From Nocardioides jensenii JCM 1364 = NBRC 14755 (GTDB taxonomy: Bacteria; Actinomycetota; Actinomycetes; Propionibacteriales; Nocardioidaceae): a stretch of DNA of 64,000 nucleotides. The stretch lies in NCBI RefSeq assembly GCF_001552535.1, contig NZ_BCRJ01000062.1:1-64000 (forward strand), given 5' to 3'. Made by a program: the position numbers and the translations under genes. Below the pieces are notes generated by a model. The model was not told the origin of the DNA. It made no database searches and saw only the letters and a list, made by a program, of their open reading frames with translations. Shown here piece after piece: positions 20,598-28,859 of the stretch (positions are counted from its first letter, which is position 1; each line of letters starts with the position of its first letter).

Positions 20598-21706
20598 CGC
20601 CGCACGAGCTCACCCGTGAACAGGCCCGGCGGATCGCCGTGCGGGCCCAGTTGCTCGACGAGCCGCGACCGACCGACCTGCTGGACGTCGTACGCCGTCT
20701 GACGCTGCTGCAGGCCGACCCGGCCAAGGCGGTCGCACCCAGTGCCGAGCTCGTGCTGTGGAGCCGCCTCGGCAACGGCTTCGTGGCCGAGGACCTCGAA
20801 GCCGCCCAGGTTGCCGGCTCGCTGGTCGAGCTCGACCTGCTGCTCAGGCCGGCCGAGGACATCGCCCTGTTCCGTGCGGAGATGGCGACCTGGCCCGGGG
20901 TCGGGCCGCTCAAGGAGTGGCAGGAGAGGATCCGCGACTGGATGATCGCCAACGACGGCTGCCGGCGCGACGTGCTCGACAGGTTGTCCCTCGAGGGCGC
21001 GCTCCCCGCGAGCGCGCTCCCCGACACGACCGTCGTGCCGTGGGAGTCGAGTGGCTGGAACAACGACCGGAGCCTGCGCAAGCTGCTCGACATGATGGTG
21101 GGCCGCGGCGAGATCGCAGCCGCCGGCGTCGAGGGACGGGAGCGGCTGTGGGACCTCGCCGAGCGCATCTATCCTGATCACCCGATCGTGCCGTACGACG
21201 CGGCGGTGGCGATCAGGAACCGACGCCGGTTGGCCGCCCTGGGGGTGGCCCGGGCGAAGTCGCAGAAGATGCCCAGCGAGCCCAACGACGTGGGAGAGAG
21301 CGGCGAGCCAGCGGTCATCGAGGGGGTGAAGGGCACCTGGCGGGTCGACCCGGCCCACCTCTCGGCAGTCGGCGCCGGCGACTTCACCGGACGCACCGCG
21401 CTGCTCTCACCGATCGACCGACTGGTGATCGATCGCAGGCGGATGGCGGAGATCTTCGAGTTCGACTACCAGCTGGAGATGTTCAAGCCCGCAGCGAAGC
21501 GGCGGTGGGGCTACTGGGCGATGCCGATCCTCCACGGCGACCGGCTGGTCGGGAAGCTCGACGCCACCTCCGACCGGGAGGCCGGGGTGCTGCAGGTCGA
21601 CGCCGTGCACGAGGACGGCAGGTGGACCCGTGCGATGCGCTCGGCGGTGGACGCAGAGATCGCGAGGCTCGCCGGCTTCCTGGGGCTGGCTGAGTCGCGG
21701 GCCTGA
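20594..21706 (+). CDS. winged-helix, YcaQ-like protein (DNA glycosylase family)
   Basis: 370 aa, HTH_42/YcaQ family. Seen: LTREQARRIAVRAQLLDEPRP, LLDVVRRLTLLQADPAKAV, VVPWESSGWNNDRSLRKLL, and a C-terminal ALLSPIDRLVIDRRRM with FDYQLEMFKPAAKRRWGYW. In Escherichia coli YcaQ is a glycosylase that unhooks interstrand DNA crosslinks; actinobacterial relatives are also linked to natural-product resistance. Catalytic residues were not checked. It overlaps the acetyltransferase by four bases, so both may answer to the WYL regulator. Confidence 0.82.
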   Translation: MTPHELTREQARRIAVRAQLLDEPRPTDLLDVVRRLTLLQADPAKAVAPSAELVLWSRLGNGFVAEDLEAAQVAGSLVELDLLLRPAEDIALFRAEMATWPGVGPLKEWQERIRDWMIANDGCRRDVLDRLSLEGALPASALPDTTVVPWESSGWNNDRSLRKLLDMMVGRGEIAAAGVEGRERLWDLAERIYPDHPIVPYDAAVAIRNRRRLAALGVARAKSQKMPSEPNDVGESGEPAVIEGVKGTWRVDPAHLSAVGAGDFTGRTALLSPIDRLVIDRRRMAEIFEFDYQLEMFKPAAKRRWGYWAMPILHGDRLVGKLDATSDREAGVLQVDAVHEDGRWTRAMRSAVDAEIARLAGFLGLAESRA

Positions 21707-21872
21707 CCTGTGGAGAGCGGGTCGCCTGCCCGGCGTACCGAGGCCGGACCGGGCACCACCCGTGCCCACCATGGAGAAGGGCGGTCACGGTGTCGGTCAC
21801 CTCGGGCGCCACCATGCCGACGCCCGGAACCACCCGACGCGGTGACCGAGGAGCTGTCCGTGAGCCTCGACC
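21707..21872. other. intergenic gap without a recognised gene
   Basis: A 166-bp stretch between the YcaQ-like and glutaminase-fusion genes (convergent). It contains a His-rich 24-codon frame (21774-21845) that I do not consider real. No clear hairpin was found. Confidence 0.5.
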
Positions 21873-23570
21873 TCAACGAGGCCCTGGCCGACTGAGGTCC
21901 CGCGTGAAGCGGTGGCAGGGGGTCGGGATCGGGCCGTCCGGGCCCGTGGCGGCGTGGTCGAAGACACCCTCGTCGACCCAGCCCTGGCGTCGGTAGAACG
22001 CCTGGGCGCGGTCGTTGCCCGGCACCACCGCCAGCCAGGCCCTGTCGTGGCCGGCCGCGGCGATGAGACGCTCCGCCTCGGCCAGCAGCGCGACCGCGAT
22101 GCCGCCGCCACGCTGGCCAGGGTCGACGTAGATGTGGTCGACCGCGTCGTCGGCGATCATCACGAACCCGACCACGGTGCCGGCGACCACGGCGACGGTC
22201 GTGTCCGGCACCCGCTCGGCGGCGACCCGGGCGAAGAACTCCGCCGGCCGCGCCGTGAGCAGCTCGTCGGGAACCCGGCCGGTGTGGGCCTCCGCCCAGC
22301 CGGGCTCCCAGATCCTCGCGACTGCTGGTGCGTCCTCGGTCGTGGCCGGGCGCAGGTGCATGGTGGCCAGGTCGGGGCTCAGCACGGAGTCCGGATCGAC
22401 GATCTCGACGCTGACCCCGTCGACGCGGAGCCGCCGGATCACCTCCTCCAGCATCACCCGGGACACGTCATCCGCGTCACTGACCATGCTCAGGTCCAGG
22501 CGCACCCGGTCGGTCTCGACGTGGGCCTCGCTGACCGCGCGCACCACGGTCTCCGTGCCGGAGAAGCGCAACGGTCCCTGCAGTCGGTAGACCGTCGTGC
22601 CGCCGTCGTCGGTGACGAAGTGCCGTCGCAGGGTGGCGGCGTGGTGCGCGGCGACGTCCATCATGTGCAGGCCCATGTCGCGGGACAGTCGCTCGAAGAC
22701 CTCCACGCCGCGGACGCTGTGGCCGTGCACGTCGAGCCGCGGTGAGAACACCGCGATGCCGACCTGGCCGGGCAGCGCGCCGAGGATGCCGCCGCTCACC
22801 CCGCTCTTCGCCGGGATGCCGACCGTGGTGACCCAGTCGCCGGCCGCGTCGTACATGCCACAGGTCGTCATCACGCTGAGCGACTGCCGGGTGACCTCGC
22901 GGGTGAAGATCTGCTCGCCGGTGATCGGCTGCACGCCGCCCCCGGCCAGGGTCGCGGCCATCAACGCCAGGTCGCGGCAGGTCACCCGGATCGCGCACTG
23001 ACGCACGTAGCCGCGCACCGCGTCGACCGGGTCGGAGTCCATCACCCCGACCGCCTTGAGCATGTGGCCCATCGCGAGGTTGCGGTGCGAGGTGGACCAC
23101 TCGGAGGCGAAGACCTGCTCGTCGACGGCGAGCTCTCGCCCGGCGCACCGGCTGAACAGGGCGAGGATGCGGGCGAAGCGCTCGTCGGAGTCGGCGCCGG
23201 GGATCAGCGAGTGGGTCAGGATCGCGCCGGCGTTGATCATCGGGTTCTCCGGGCGACCGGTCCCCTCCTCGAGGGAGATCTCGTTGAACGCCTCACCGGA
23301 GGGCTCCACGTCGATCTTCTCCAGCACGGCCGCCAGCCCGATCTCCGCGATGGCAAGGGCATAGACGAACGGCTTCGACATCGACTGCACGGTGAACTCC
23401 ACCTGCGCATCGCCGGCGTCGTAGACCGCACCGTCCGGGGTGGCCACACAGATGCCGAGTCGATCGGGGTCAGCCGCGGCCAGCTCGGGGATGTAGTCGG
23501 CGACGCTGTCAGCATCCGGGCTGCAGGCGTCGAGCACGGCGGCCAGGTAGTCGGGGATCGGGGAGCGCAT
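21873..23570 (-). CDS. glsA: glutaminase A fused to STAS and GNAT domains
   Basis: 565 aa in one unbroken frame. Residues 1-305: beta-lactamase-fold glutaminase, with the catalytic S-x-x-K at S63/K66 (VQSMSKPFVYA), NPMINAGAI and SGVSGGILG. Residues about 315-400: STAS-like domain (YRLQGPLRFSGTETVVRAV; VRLDLSMVSDADDVS). From M404 (MHLRPATTEDAPAVARIW): complete GNAT domain with YVDPGQRGGGIAVALL. The start is well supported: TACGGT lies six bases before the ATG. It should convert glutamine to glutamate; the acetyltransferase substrate is unknown. Glutaminase-STAS fusions are known; the added GNAT is unusual. Confidence 0.88.
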   Translation of the reverse strand: MRSPIPDYLAAVLDACSPDADSVADYIPELAAADPDRLGICVATPDGAVYDAGDAQVEFTVQSMSKPFVYALAIAEIGLAAVLEKIDVEPSGEAFNEISLEEGTGRPENPMINAGAILTHSLIPGADSDERFARILALFSRCAGRELAVDEQVFASEWSTSHRNLAMGHMLKAVGVMDSDPVDAVRGYVRQCAIRVTCRDLALMAATLAGGGVQPITGEQIFTREVTRQSLSVMTTCGMYDAAGDWVTTVGIPAKSGVSGGILGALPGQVGIAVFSPRLDVHGHSVRGVEVFERLSRDMGLHMMDVAAHHAATLRRHFVTDDGGTTVYRLQGPLRFSGTETVVRAVSEAHVETDRVRLDLSMVSDADDVSRVMLEEVIRRLRVDGVSVEIVDPDSVLSPDLATMHLRPATTEDAPAVARIWEPGWAEAHTGRVPDELLTARPAEFFARVAAERVPDTTVAVVAGTVVGFVMIADDAVDHIYVDPGQRGGGIAVALLAEAERLIAAAGHDRAWLAVVPGNDRAQAFYRRQGWVDEGVFDHAATGPDGPIPTPCHRFTRDLSRPGPR

Positions 23571-23627
23571 GCCACCACCGTACGGATCGGCGGGGCGGCC
23601 GAGGGGGCCGCGTGCTTGACTCCCGCC

Positions 23628-24422
23628 ATGACTCATCGTGGGCCCAGGCCCTCCCTCGGGCTGATCGGGATGGTGCTCGTGCTCTCGTTGCTCGGCGCCT
23701 GCAGTGACGACGGTGGCGGCGACTCGGAGGTCGCAGGCGGGACGCCGACCTCGTCGTCCACGCCCAGGACGACGACCGCCCCCAGGCCGTCGGCTGCGTC
23801 GCCGACCGTCACACCCGTCGCGCCCGGCTCGCCGCAGGAACGGCCGACCGGCAGCGCGCGACTCAGGGGCATCGACGTCTCCCACCACCAGGGCGCCATC
23901 GACTGGGCTGCGGTGGCCGGCGACGACATCGACTTCGCCTATCTCAAGGCCACCGAGGGCAGCGGCTTCACCGACGACCGGTTCGACAGCTTCGCCCGCG
24001 AGGCCACGGCGGCGGGCCTGAAGGTCGGCGGCTACCACTACTACTCCCTGTGTACGCCGCCCGGGCCGCAGGCCGAGCACTTCGCTGCGACGCTCGAGGG
24101 AGCACCGACGGTCCTCCCGCCGGTGGTCGATCTCGAGCTGATCGGCAACTGCGACCCGCCTCCGGCGAAGGCGACCCTGCGGGCCGAGGTGGAGCAGTTC
24201 ATCGGGCTCGTCGAGAAGGCCACCGATCACCGGATGGTGGTCTACTTCCACCCCGACTTCGAGGCGCACTACGCGATGGTCGACCTGCTGGACCGACCGC
24301 TGTGGGTACGGCGGGTGGGTGACCGTCCACCGCCGGGGGACTGGGTGATCTGGCAACGGGACGACGCGGGGACCGTCGACGGGATCGACACCCCGGTGGA
24401 CATCGACGTGATGCGCCGCTGA
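23628..24422 (+). CDS. GH25 (lysozyme) lipoprotein
   Basis: 264 aa. It has a lipoprotein signal ending LLGAC, a Thr/Ser/Pro-rich linker (about 30-75), then a GH25 domain: RGIDVSHHQGAIDW, FAYLKATEGSGF, GGYHYYSL and the DxE acid pair in LPPVVDLEL. It is a predicted surface-anchored muramidase that cleaves peptidoglycan between MurNAc and GlcNAc. It is divergent from the glutaminase fusion, with 57 bp between starts. A TTGACT sequence six bases before the ATG may act as a -10. Confidence 0.9.
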   Translation: MTHRGPRPSLGLIGMVLVLSLLGACSDDGGGDSEVAGGTPTSSSTPRTTTAPRPSAASPTVTPVAPGSPQERPTGSARLRGIDVSHHQGAIDWAAVAGDDIDFAYLKATEGSGFTDDRFDSFAREATAAGLKVGGYHYYSLCTPPGPQAEHFAATLEGAPTVLPPVVDLELIGNCDPPPAKATLRAEVEQFIGLVEKATDHRMVVYFHPDFEAHYAMVDLLDRPLWVRRVGDRPPPGDWVIWQRDDAGTVDGIDTPVDIDVMRR

Positions 24423-24518
24423 CAGTCCGACAGCGGATCGGTCACACCACCCACGTCACTCCACGGCGACGACCGAAAACCGCTCGCCCGCGGCCCTCGA
24501 AGGAACGAGAATGACGCG

Positions 24519-25799
24519 GTGACCTCTCCGGACAATCTGACGCTCCGGTCGTTCTGGGCAGCCTTGCCCCGTCCTGCCCGTTGGCTGCTGGCCTCCACCG
24601 TCTTCCAGGTGCTCGGCCGCGGTCTCACTCTCCCGTTCACCGTGATCTACCTCCATGAGGTGCGCGGCCTGACCCTCGACGTGGCCGGCACCATGATGGG
24701 CCTGGCGTTCGCCGTGGCCCTGGTGCTGACGCCACTGGCCGGCAACCTCACCGACCGCCTCGGTGCCCGGATCATGGTGATGGTGGGCAGTGCCGCCCAG
24801 AGCGTGGGCGTCGGCATCCTCGCCTTCGCCGACGACGTGGCGACCGTGACGCTGGCGATGGTGTTCATCGGCATCTGCAACGCCGGCGGCTGGTCGGCGT
24901 TCAACGTGCTGATCTCGTCGCTGGTCGACGGCCCCGTGCGGGTGCAGTACTTCGGGATCAACTTCGCCCTGATCAATCTCGGCATCGGGCTCGGCGGTGT
25001 GGTCGGTGGCGTGTACATCGACGTGCACCGGCCGGAGACGTTCACCACCATCTTCCTGATCGACGCGATCTGCATGCTGATCCCGATCGCGATGATGCTC
25101 GGCCCGTTGCGCCACGTGCACGGTCGGAGCGAGACCCCGGAGGAGGAGCAGGGGGTCGAGGTCGGCTACCTCACCCTGCTGCGCCGACCGGGTGTGCTCC
25201 ACCTCGTGCTGATCGGCCTGGTCTTCTCGTTCGTCGGCTACGGGCAGATGGAGGCCGGCTTCCCGGCGTTCGCCCGCCAGGTCAGCGAGGTGTCGACGCG
25301 AGTGATCGGATGGGCCTTCGCGATCAACACCGTGGTGATCGTCGCGTTCCAGTTCTTCGTGCTGCGCCGCATCCACGGTCACCGCCGTACCCGGGTGGTC
25401 GTGCTGATGGCCGCGATCTGGGCGGGCTCGTGGCTCGTGCTCGGCGCCACCGGGCCCTTCGCCGGCACCCTGACCGCGGCCACGATGGTGCTGGTCTTCC
25501 ACGCGCTGTTCGCCAGCGGCGAGACCCTGCTCCAACCGACGCTGCCGGCGATCACCAACGATCTCGCCCCGGCTCACCTGCGTGGTCGCTACAACGCGCT
25601 GACCTCCGGTGCCTTCCAGCTGGGTGCCGTCGTGGCGCCCCTGGTCGCCGGCGTCCTGCTGCGCCACCACCTCGGCAGCGCGTTCATCGGGGTGCTGCTG
25701 GCCGGGTGTGCCGTCCTGGCCGTGGTCGCCGTACGCCTCGAACGCCAGATCTCGCCGGAGGTCAACGGCGTCGGCGAGAAGGAGCCGACCCTCATCTAG
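24519..25799 (+). CDS. MFS transporter
   Basis: 426 aa, 12 predicted helices, with the MFS motif A GNLTDRLGARIMVMV after helix 2. The C-terminal half has ETLLQPTLPAITNDLAP and LRGRYNALTSGAFQLG, typical of drug/proton antiporters of the DHA1 group. GAGAAT six bases before the GTG supports this start. The substrate cannot be predicted. It follows the lysozyme gene by 97 bp and may be independent of it. Confidence 0.85.
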   Translation: MTSPDNLTLRSFWAALPRPARWLLASTVFQVLGRGLTLPFTVIYLHEVRGLTLDVAGTMMGLAFAVALVLTPLAGNLTDRLGARIMVMVGSAAQSVGVGILAFADDVATVTLAMVFIGICNAGGWSAFNVLISSLVDGPVRVQYFGINFALINLGIGLGGVVGGVYIDVHRPETFTTIFLIDAICMLIPIAMMLGPLRHVHGRSETPEEEQGVEVGYLTLLRRPGVLHLVLIGLVFSFVGYGQMEAGFPAFARQVSEVSTRVIGWAFAINTVVIVAFQFFVLRRIHGHRRTRVVVLMAAIWAGSWLVLGATGPFAGTLTAATMVLVFHALFASGETLLQPTLPAITNDLAPAHLRGRYNALTSGAFQLGAVVAPLVAGVLLRHHLGSAFIGVLLAGCAVLAVVAVRLERQISPEVNGVGEKEPTLI

Positions 25800-25962
25800 G
25801 GACGTAAGCCGCGAACGCGCGCACCAGCAGCGCGGGGGGCAGGCGGTTCGGCGGTCGGGCGGGCTGGTTCACGCGAGATTGACACCCCCGTGCGACGGAA
25901 GTCACTCCCGATCTCGTCGCGCGAATTGCGTCATGGTCCCCGGCGTACGCCGTTTCACGTGC

Positions 25963-26082
25963 ATGAACCAGAAGATTCGGGAGAGCAACGTCCTCAGTGT
26001 CCTGCACCGCGAGCGCCTCATCCTGGCCGGTTTCGCGGTCAACCTCGGCGCCGTCGCCATGGCGGTGCTGCACCAGGGCTGA
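25963..26082 (+). CDS. possible small hydrophobic protein, 39 aa
   Basis: ATG at 25963 opens a 39-residue frame, MNQKIRESNVLSVLHRERLI followed by one short hydrophobic segment (LAGFAVNLGAVAMAVL). It could be a single-span membrane peptide. It lies in a 325-bp gap between an MFS gene and the alcohol dehydrogenase gene that otherwise holds nothing I recognise. No ribosome site is clear and no homologue is known to me, so this is a weak call. Confidence 0.35.
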   Translation: MNQKIRESNVLSVLHRERLILAGFAVNLGAVAMAVLHQG

Positions 26083-26111
26083 GCCCGCGCCGGCCCGCAT
26101 CCACCCGGGGT

Positions 26112-26127
26112 TAATGTGGGCCACATG
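26112..26127 (+). promoter_or_regulatory. -10 box of the alcohol dehydrogenase gene
   Basis: TAATGT (26112-26117) ends seven bases before the ATG at 26125, giving a leaderless start. Confidence 0.5.
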
Positions 26128-27170
26128 TCCACCACCACTGCTCTCCAGGCCGTCACCGCCGGCGCCCCGTTCGAGGTCGCCGAGATCCCCGTCCGCGACC
26201 TGCGCGACGACGACATCCTCATCGACATCGCGTACGCCGGCATCTGCCACTCCGACATCCACCAGGTGCGCGAGGAGTGGGGCAAGGCGATCTTCCCGAT
26301 GACCCCCGGTCACGAGATTGCCGGCGTCGTCTCCGCCGTCGGCGCCGGTGTCACCAAGCACAAGGTCGGCGATCGGGTCGGCGTCGGCTGCATGGTCGAC
26401 TCCTGCGGCGAGTGCGAGTACTGCAAGGACGGCGAGGAGCAGTACTGCGTCAAGGGCGCCGTCATGACCTACAACGGGCGAGGGTTCGACGGCGAGGAGA
26501 CCAAGGGCGGCTACGCCAAGCAGGTCGCGGTCTCCGAGCGGTTCGTCTGCTCCATCCCCGACGGCATCGGCCTCGACGAGGCCGCCCCCTGCTGTGCGCC
26601 GGCATCACCACCTGGGCGCCCCTCAAGCGCTGGGGCGTCGGGCCCGGCAGCAAGGTGGCCGTGATCGGCCTCGGCGGGCTCGGCCACATGGGCGTGAAGT
26701 TCGCCGCCGCGCTCGGGGCCGAGGTCACCGTGCTGTCCCGCAGCGACGCCAAGGCCGACGACAGCCGGGCACTCGGCGCGACCTCCCACGTCGCCACCGC
26801 CGACAGGCTGAACCTCAAGCCCCTGCGTGGCACCTTCGACGTGGTGCTCAACACGGTCAGCGCCGATCTCGATCTCAACGTGTACGTCGGCCTGCTGAAG
26901 CCGCTCGGCACCCTGGTCAACGTGGGCATGCCGCCCTCGGCGTGGGCGATCAAGCCCGGCTCGATCATCGGCGGGTCCCGCGTCGTGGCCGGTTCCAACA
27001 TCGGCGGCATCCAGGCCACCCAGGACATGCTCGACTTCTGCGCCGAGAAGGGCATCGGTGCCTCGATCGAGACGATCGCCGCCTCGGACGTCGATGCGGC
27101 CTACGAACGGGTGGTCGCCGGCGACGTGCGCTACCGCTTCGTCATCGACACGGCCACGATCCAGGCCTGA
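26125..27170 (+). pseudogene. zinc alcohol dehydrogenase (AdhC/CAD type) with one frameshift
   Basis: The first part (26125 to about 26589) has zinc-site residues GICHSDIHQVREEWG, GHEIAGVV, and the structural cysteines CGECEYCKDGEEQYC. The second part continues in another frame with LCAGITTWAPLKRWG, then the NADP-binding VIGLGGLGHMGVKFA and GSIIGGSRVV. The parts join at a run of five C (26585-26589); one more C would give EAAPLLCAG and a full protein of about 348 aa. Everything else looks intact, so either the gene is freshly broken, or this is a sequencing error, or slippage occurs. The family is NADP-dependent medium-chain alcohol dehydrogenase. Confidence 0.85.
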
Positions 27171-27224
27171 ACGCCGAGCGCTCGGTCGCGGTCGCGGCGG
27201 CGGGTCAACGGACGGGTTCCCGTT

Positions 27225-27278
27225 GAGTGCACGATCCATGTCCTCCTGAGGCCGGATTTCGACAGAAATCGTGCACTC
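27225..27278. repeat. 54-bp palindromic element, copy 2
   Basis: Arms GAGTGCACGATCCATGTC (27225-27242) and GACAGAAATCGTGCACTC (27261-27278) enclose an 18-bp centre. Length and outer arms match copy 1 at 7845-7898, while centres are unrelated. It lies between the alcohol dehydrogenase and the VOC gene. Confidence 0.7.
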
Positions 27279-27341
27279 AGATCGGTCCGGGCTGTCGGTG
27301 CACGGGGCTAGCGTAGGAACCACACCCCTCCTGGAGGAACC

Positions 27342-27755
27342 ATGGCTTCCCTGTTGACTCCCTACCTCAGCTTCAACGGCAACGCCCGCGATGCGCTGGA
27401 GTTCTACCGCGACGTGTTCGGAGGCGAGCTCGACATCACCACGTTCGGTTCGCTCGGCCACCCCGATACACCCGAGGCCGACCTGGTCATGCACGGCCGG
27501 CTCGAGACGGCGGCGGGCTTCACGATGATGGGCGCCGACACCCCGCCCGGCATGACCTTTGCCCCGGCCGCCGGAATCACCATGATGCTCAGCGGTGATG
27601 ACACCGAGACTCTCCATGCGTCCTGGGCGAAACTCGCCGAGGGCGGCATCGTCGGCACCGACCTGGCCAAGCAGGTGTGGGGCGACGAGTACGGCGACCT
27701 GGTCGACAGGTTCGGCACTCCCTGGGGCTTCAACATCAGCGCCGGCGGCGAATGA
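27342..27755 (+). CDS. VOC family (PhnB-like) protein
   Basis: 137 aa, one glyoxalase/bleomycin-resistance fold of the PhnB type: it begins LLTPYLSFNGNARDALEFYR, then FGGELDITTFGSL, and ends DRFGTPWGFNIS. These proteins bind a metal or small ligand; many are of unknown function. A GGAGG site before the ATG fixes the start, and TAGCGT about 33 bp upstream of the ATG may be its -10. It is convergent with the next gene, one base between stops. Confidence 0.88.
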   Translation: MASLLTPYLSFNGNARDALEFYRDVFGGELDITTFGSLGHPDTPEADLVMHGRLETAAGFTMMGADTPPGMTFAPAAGITMMLSGDDTETLHASWAKLAEGGIVGTDLAKQVWGDEYGDLVDRFGTPWGFNISAGGE

Positions 27756-27756
27756 G

Positions 27757-28173
27757 TCAGAGGTGGTCGGGCACGATGAACGCGTCCGGGTCCTGACGGA
27801 TCGGCATCGCACGCACCCCGTGCTCGACCATCATCGCGGTCCCTTTCACCAGTGCCTGCTGCTTGCGACGTGAGAGGCCGTCGAAGGCCCCCGGCTGACG
27901 GTGGTCCATCAGCTGACGGGTTCCGGCGGAGGCAGCCTCGGCGTACTCCTCGGGGGTGAACTCCGGCGACGCACCGACCGTCGGGCGCTCGGGGAGCGCG
28001 ATCAGGGCGGTGAGGATCATCTCACCGGCAGCCGCGCGGTGGTGGTACTTCTCGATCTTCGACAGCTCTCGCCACGCGTCGTCACGGTTGCGCTTGAGCG
28101 GCCGGGACGCGGCGAAGAGCTTCTGCCCGACGGCGTCGACGGCCTCGGTCATCTCGCGTTCGGTGAACTTCAT
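27757..28173 (-). CDS. conserved hypothetical protein, 138 aa
   Basis: A helical, charged 138-residue protein: MKFTEREMTEAVDAVGQKLF at the start, a KRNRDDAWRELSKIEKYHH block and GLSRRKQQALVKGTAMMVEH near the end. It has no signal or membrane segment. The size, basic motifs and compact all-helical look suggest a cytoplasmic protein, possibly nucleic-acid related, but I recognise no family. It is encoded opposite the VOC gene. Confidence 0.7.
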   Translation of the reverse strand: MKFTEREMTEAVDAVGQKLFAASRPLKRNRDDAWRELSKIEKYHHRAAAGEMILTALIALPERPTVGASPEFTPEEYAEAASAGTRQLMDHRQPGAFDGLSRRKQQALVKGTAMMVEHGVRAMPIRQDPDAFIVPDHL

Positions 28174-28198
28174 GGCGCCCAGTCAACCTCAACCGCTG

Positions 28199-28789
28199 TC
28201 AACGCTGCGTCACCGACCGGTCAACGGGCCACTCCTCGGCGAGGATCGCGTAGAGCAGGCCGTCGCGCCAGGTGCCGTCGCGGTGCAGTGAGTCCTTGAC
28301 GGTGTGTGCCTCGCGGCGCATGCCCAGACGCTCCATCAACCGCCAGGACGCCTCGTTCTCGGCGAAGCACTCGGCCGTCACCCGGCGCAGACCGAGCCGT
28401 TCGAAGCAGAGCGCCAACGCGGCCCGGACCGCCTCGGTGGCGTAGCCCCGTCCGCCGTGGTCGGGGTGCAGCGACCAGCCCAGCTCGGCCTGGGTTCCGG
28501 CGGCGGCCTCACGCACCTCGGCCTGGGCCCAGGGGTCGAAGACCCGCAGCATCAGGTCGCCGATGACCTCGCCGTCGAGCTCGATCACGATGGTCAGGTC
28601 GATGGAATCCGGGTGCATGAACCAATGCACGTAGGCGTCGTGGTCGGTGGCAGCACGGGTGATCCACTGGCCGACCTCGGGGAGGCTGCGGAATCGCCAG
28701 GTGGCCTCGGCATCCTCGAAGGTCGCGGGGCGCAGCGTCAGCCGCTCGGTGCGCACGGGCCAGTCGATGCGGTCGAGGGTGCGGGACAT
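28199..28789 (-). CDS. GNAT acetyltransferase, RimJ/RimL type
   Basis: 196 aa. It starts RTERLTLRPATFEDAEATW, the usual RimJ/RimL opening, has AELGWSLHPDHGGRGYATEA (the acetyl-CoA loop) and ends with ENEASWRLMERLGMR plus DGLLYAILAEEW. It probably acetylates a protein N-terminus or small amine. CAGAAT seven bases before the ATG at 28789 supports this start over an ATG nine bases upstream. It is divergent from the penicillin-binding protein gene. Confidence 0.9.
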   Translation of the reverse strand: MSRTLDRIDWPVRTERLTLRPATFEDAEATWRFRSLPEVGQWITRAATDHDAYVHWFMHPDSIDLTIVIELDGEVIGDLMLRVFDPWAQAEVREAAAGTQAELGWSLHPDHGGRGYATEAVRAALALCFERLGLRRVTAECFAENEASWRLMERLGMRREAHTVKDSLHRDGTWRDGLLYAILAEEWPVDRSVTQR

Positions 28790-28859
28790 GGCCTCCATTC
28801 TGCCGAGCGCCGCAAGCTGATTTCGGGCTCGTTCCCGCCGCACTGCAATGATCTGAGGC

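Noticed and set aside
21774-21845. His-rich 24-codon frame in the gap before the glutaminase fusion
   Set aside because: Too short, no ribosome site and no promoter box; the gap is a convergent junction.
25800-25910. Short minus-strand frame ending near the MFS stop
   Set aside because: Proline/arginine-rich, about 37 codons, without start signal or conserved pattern.
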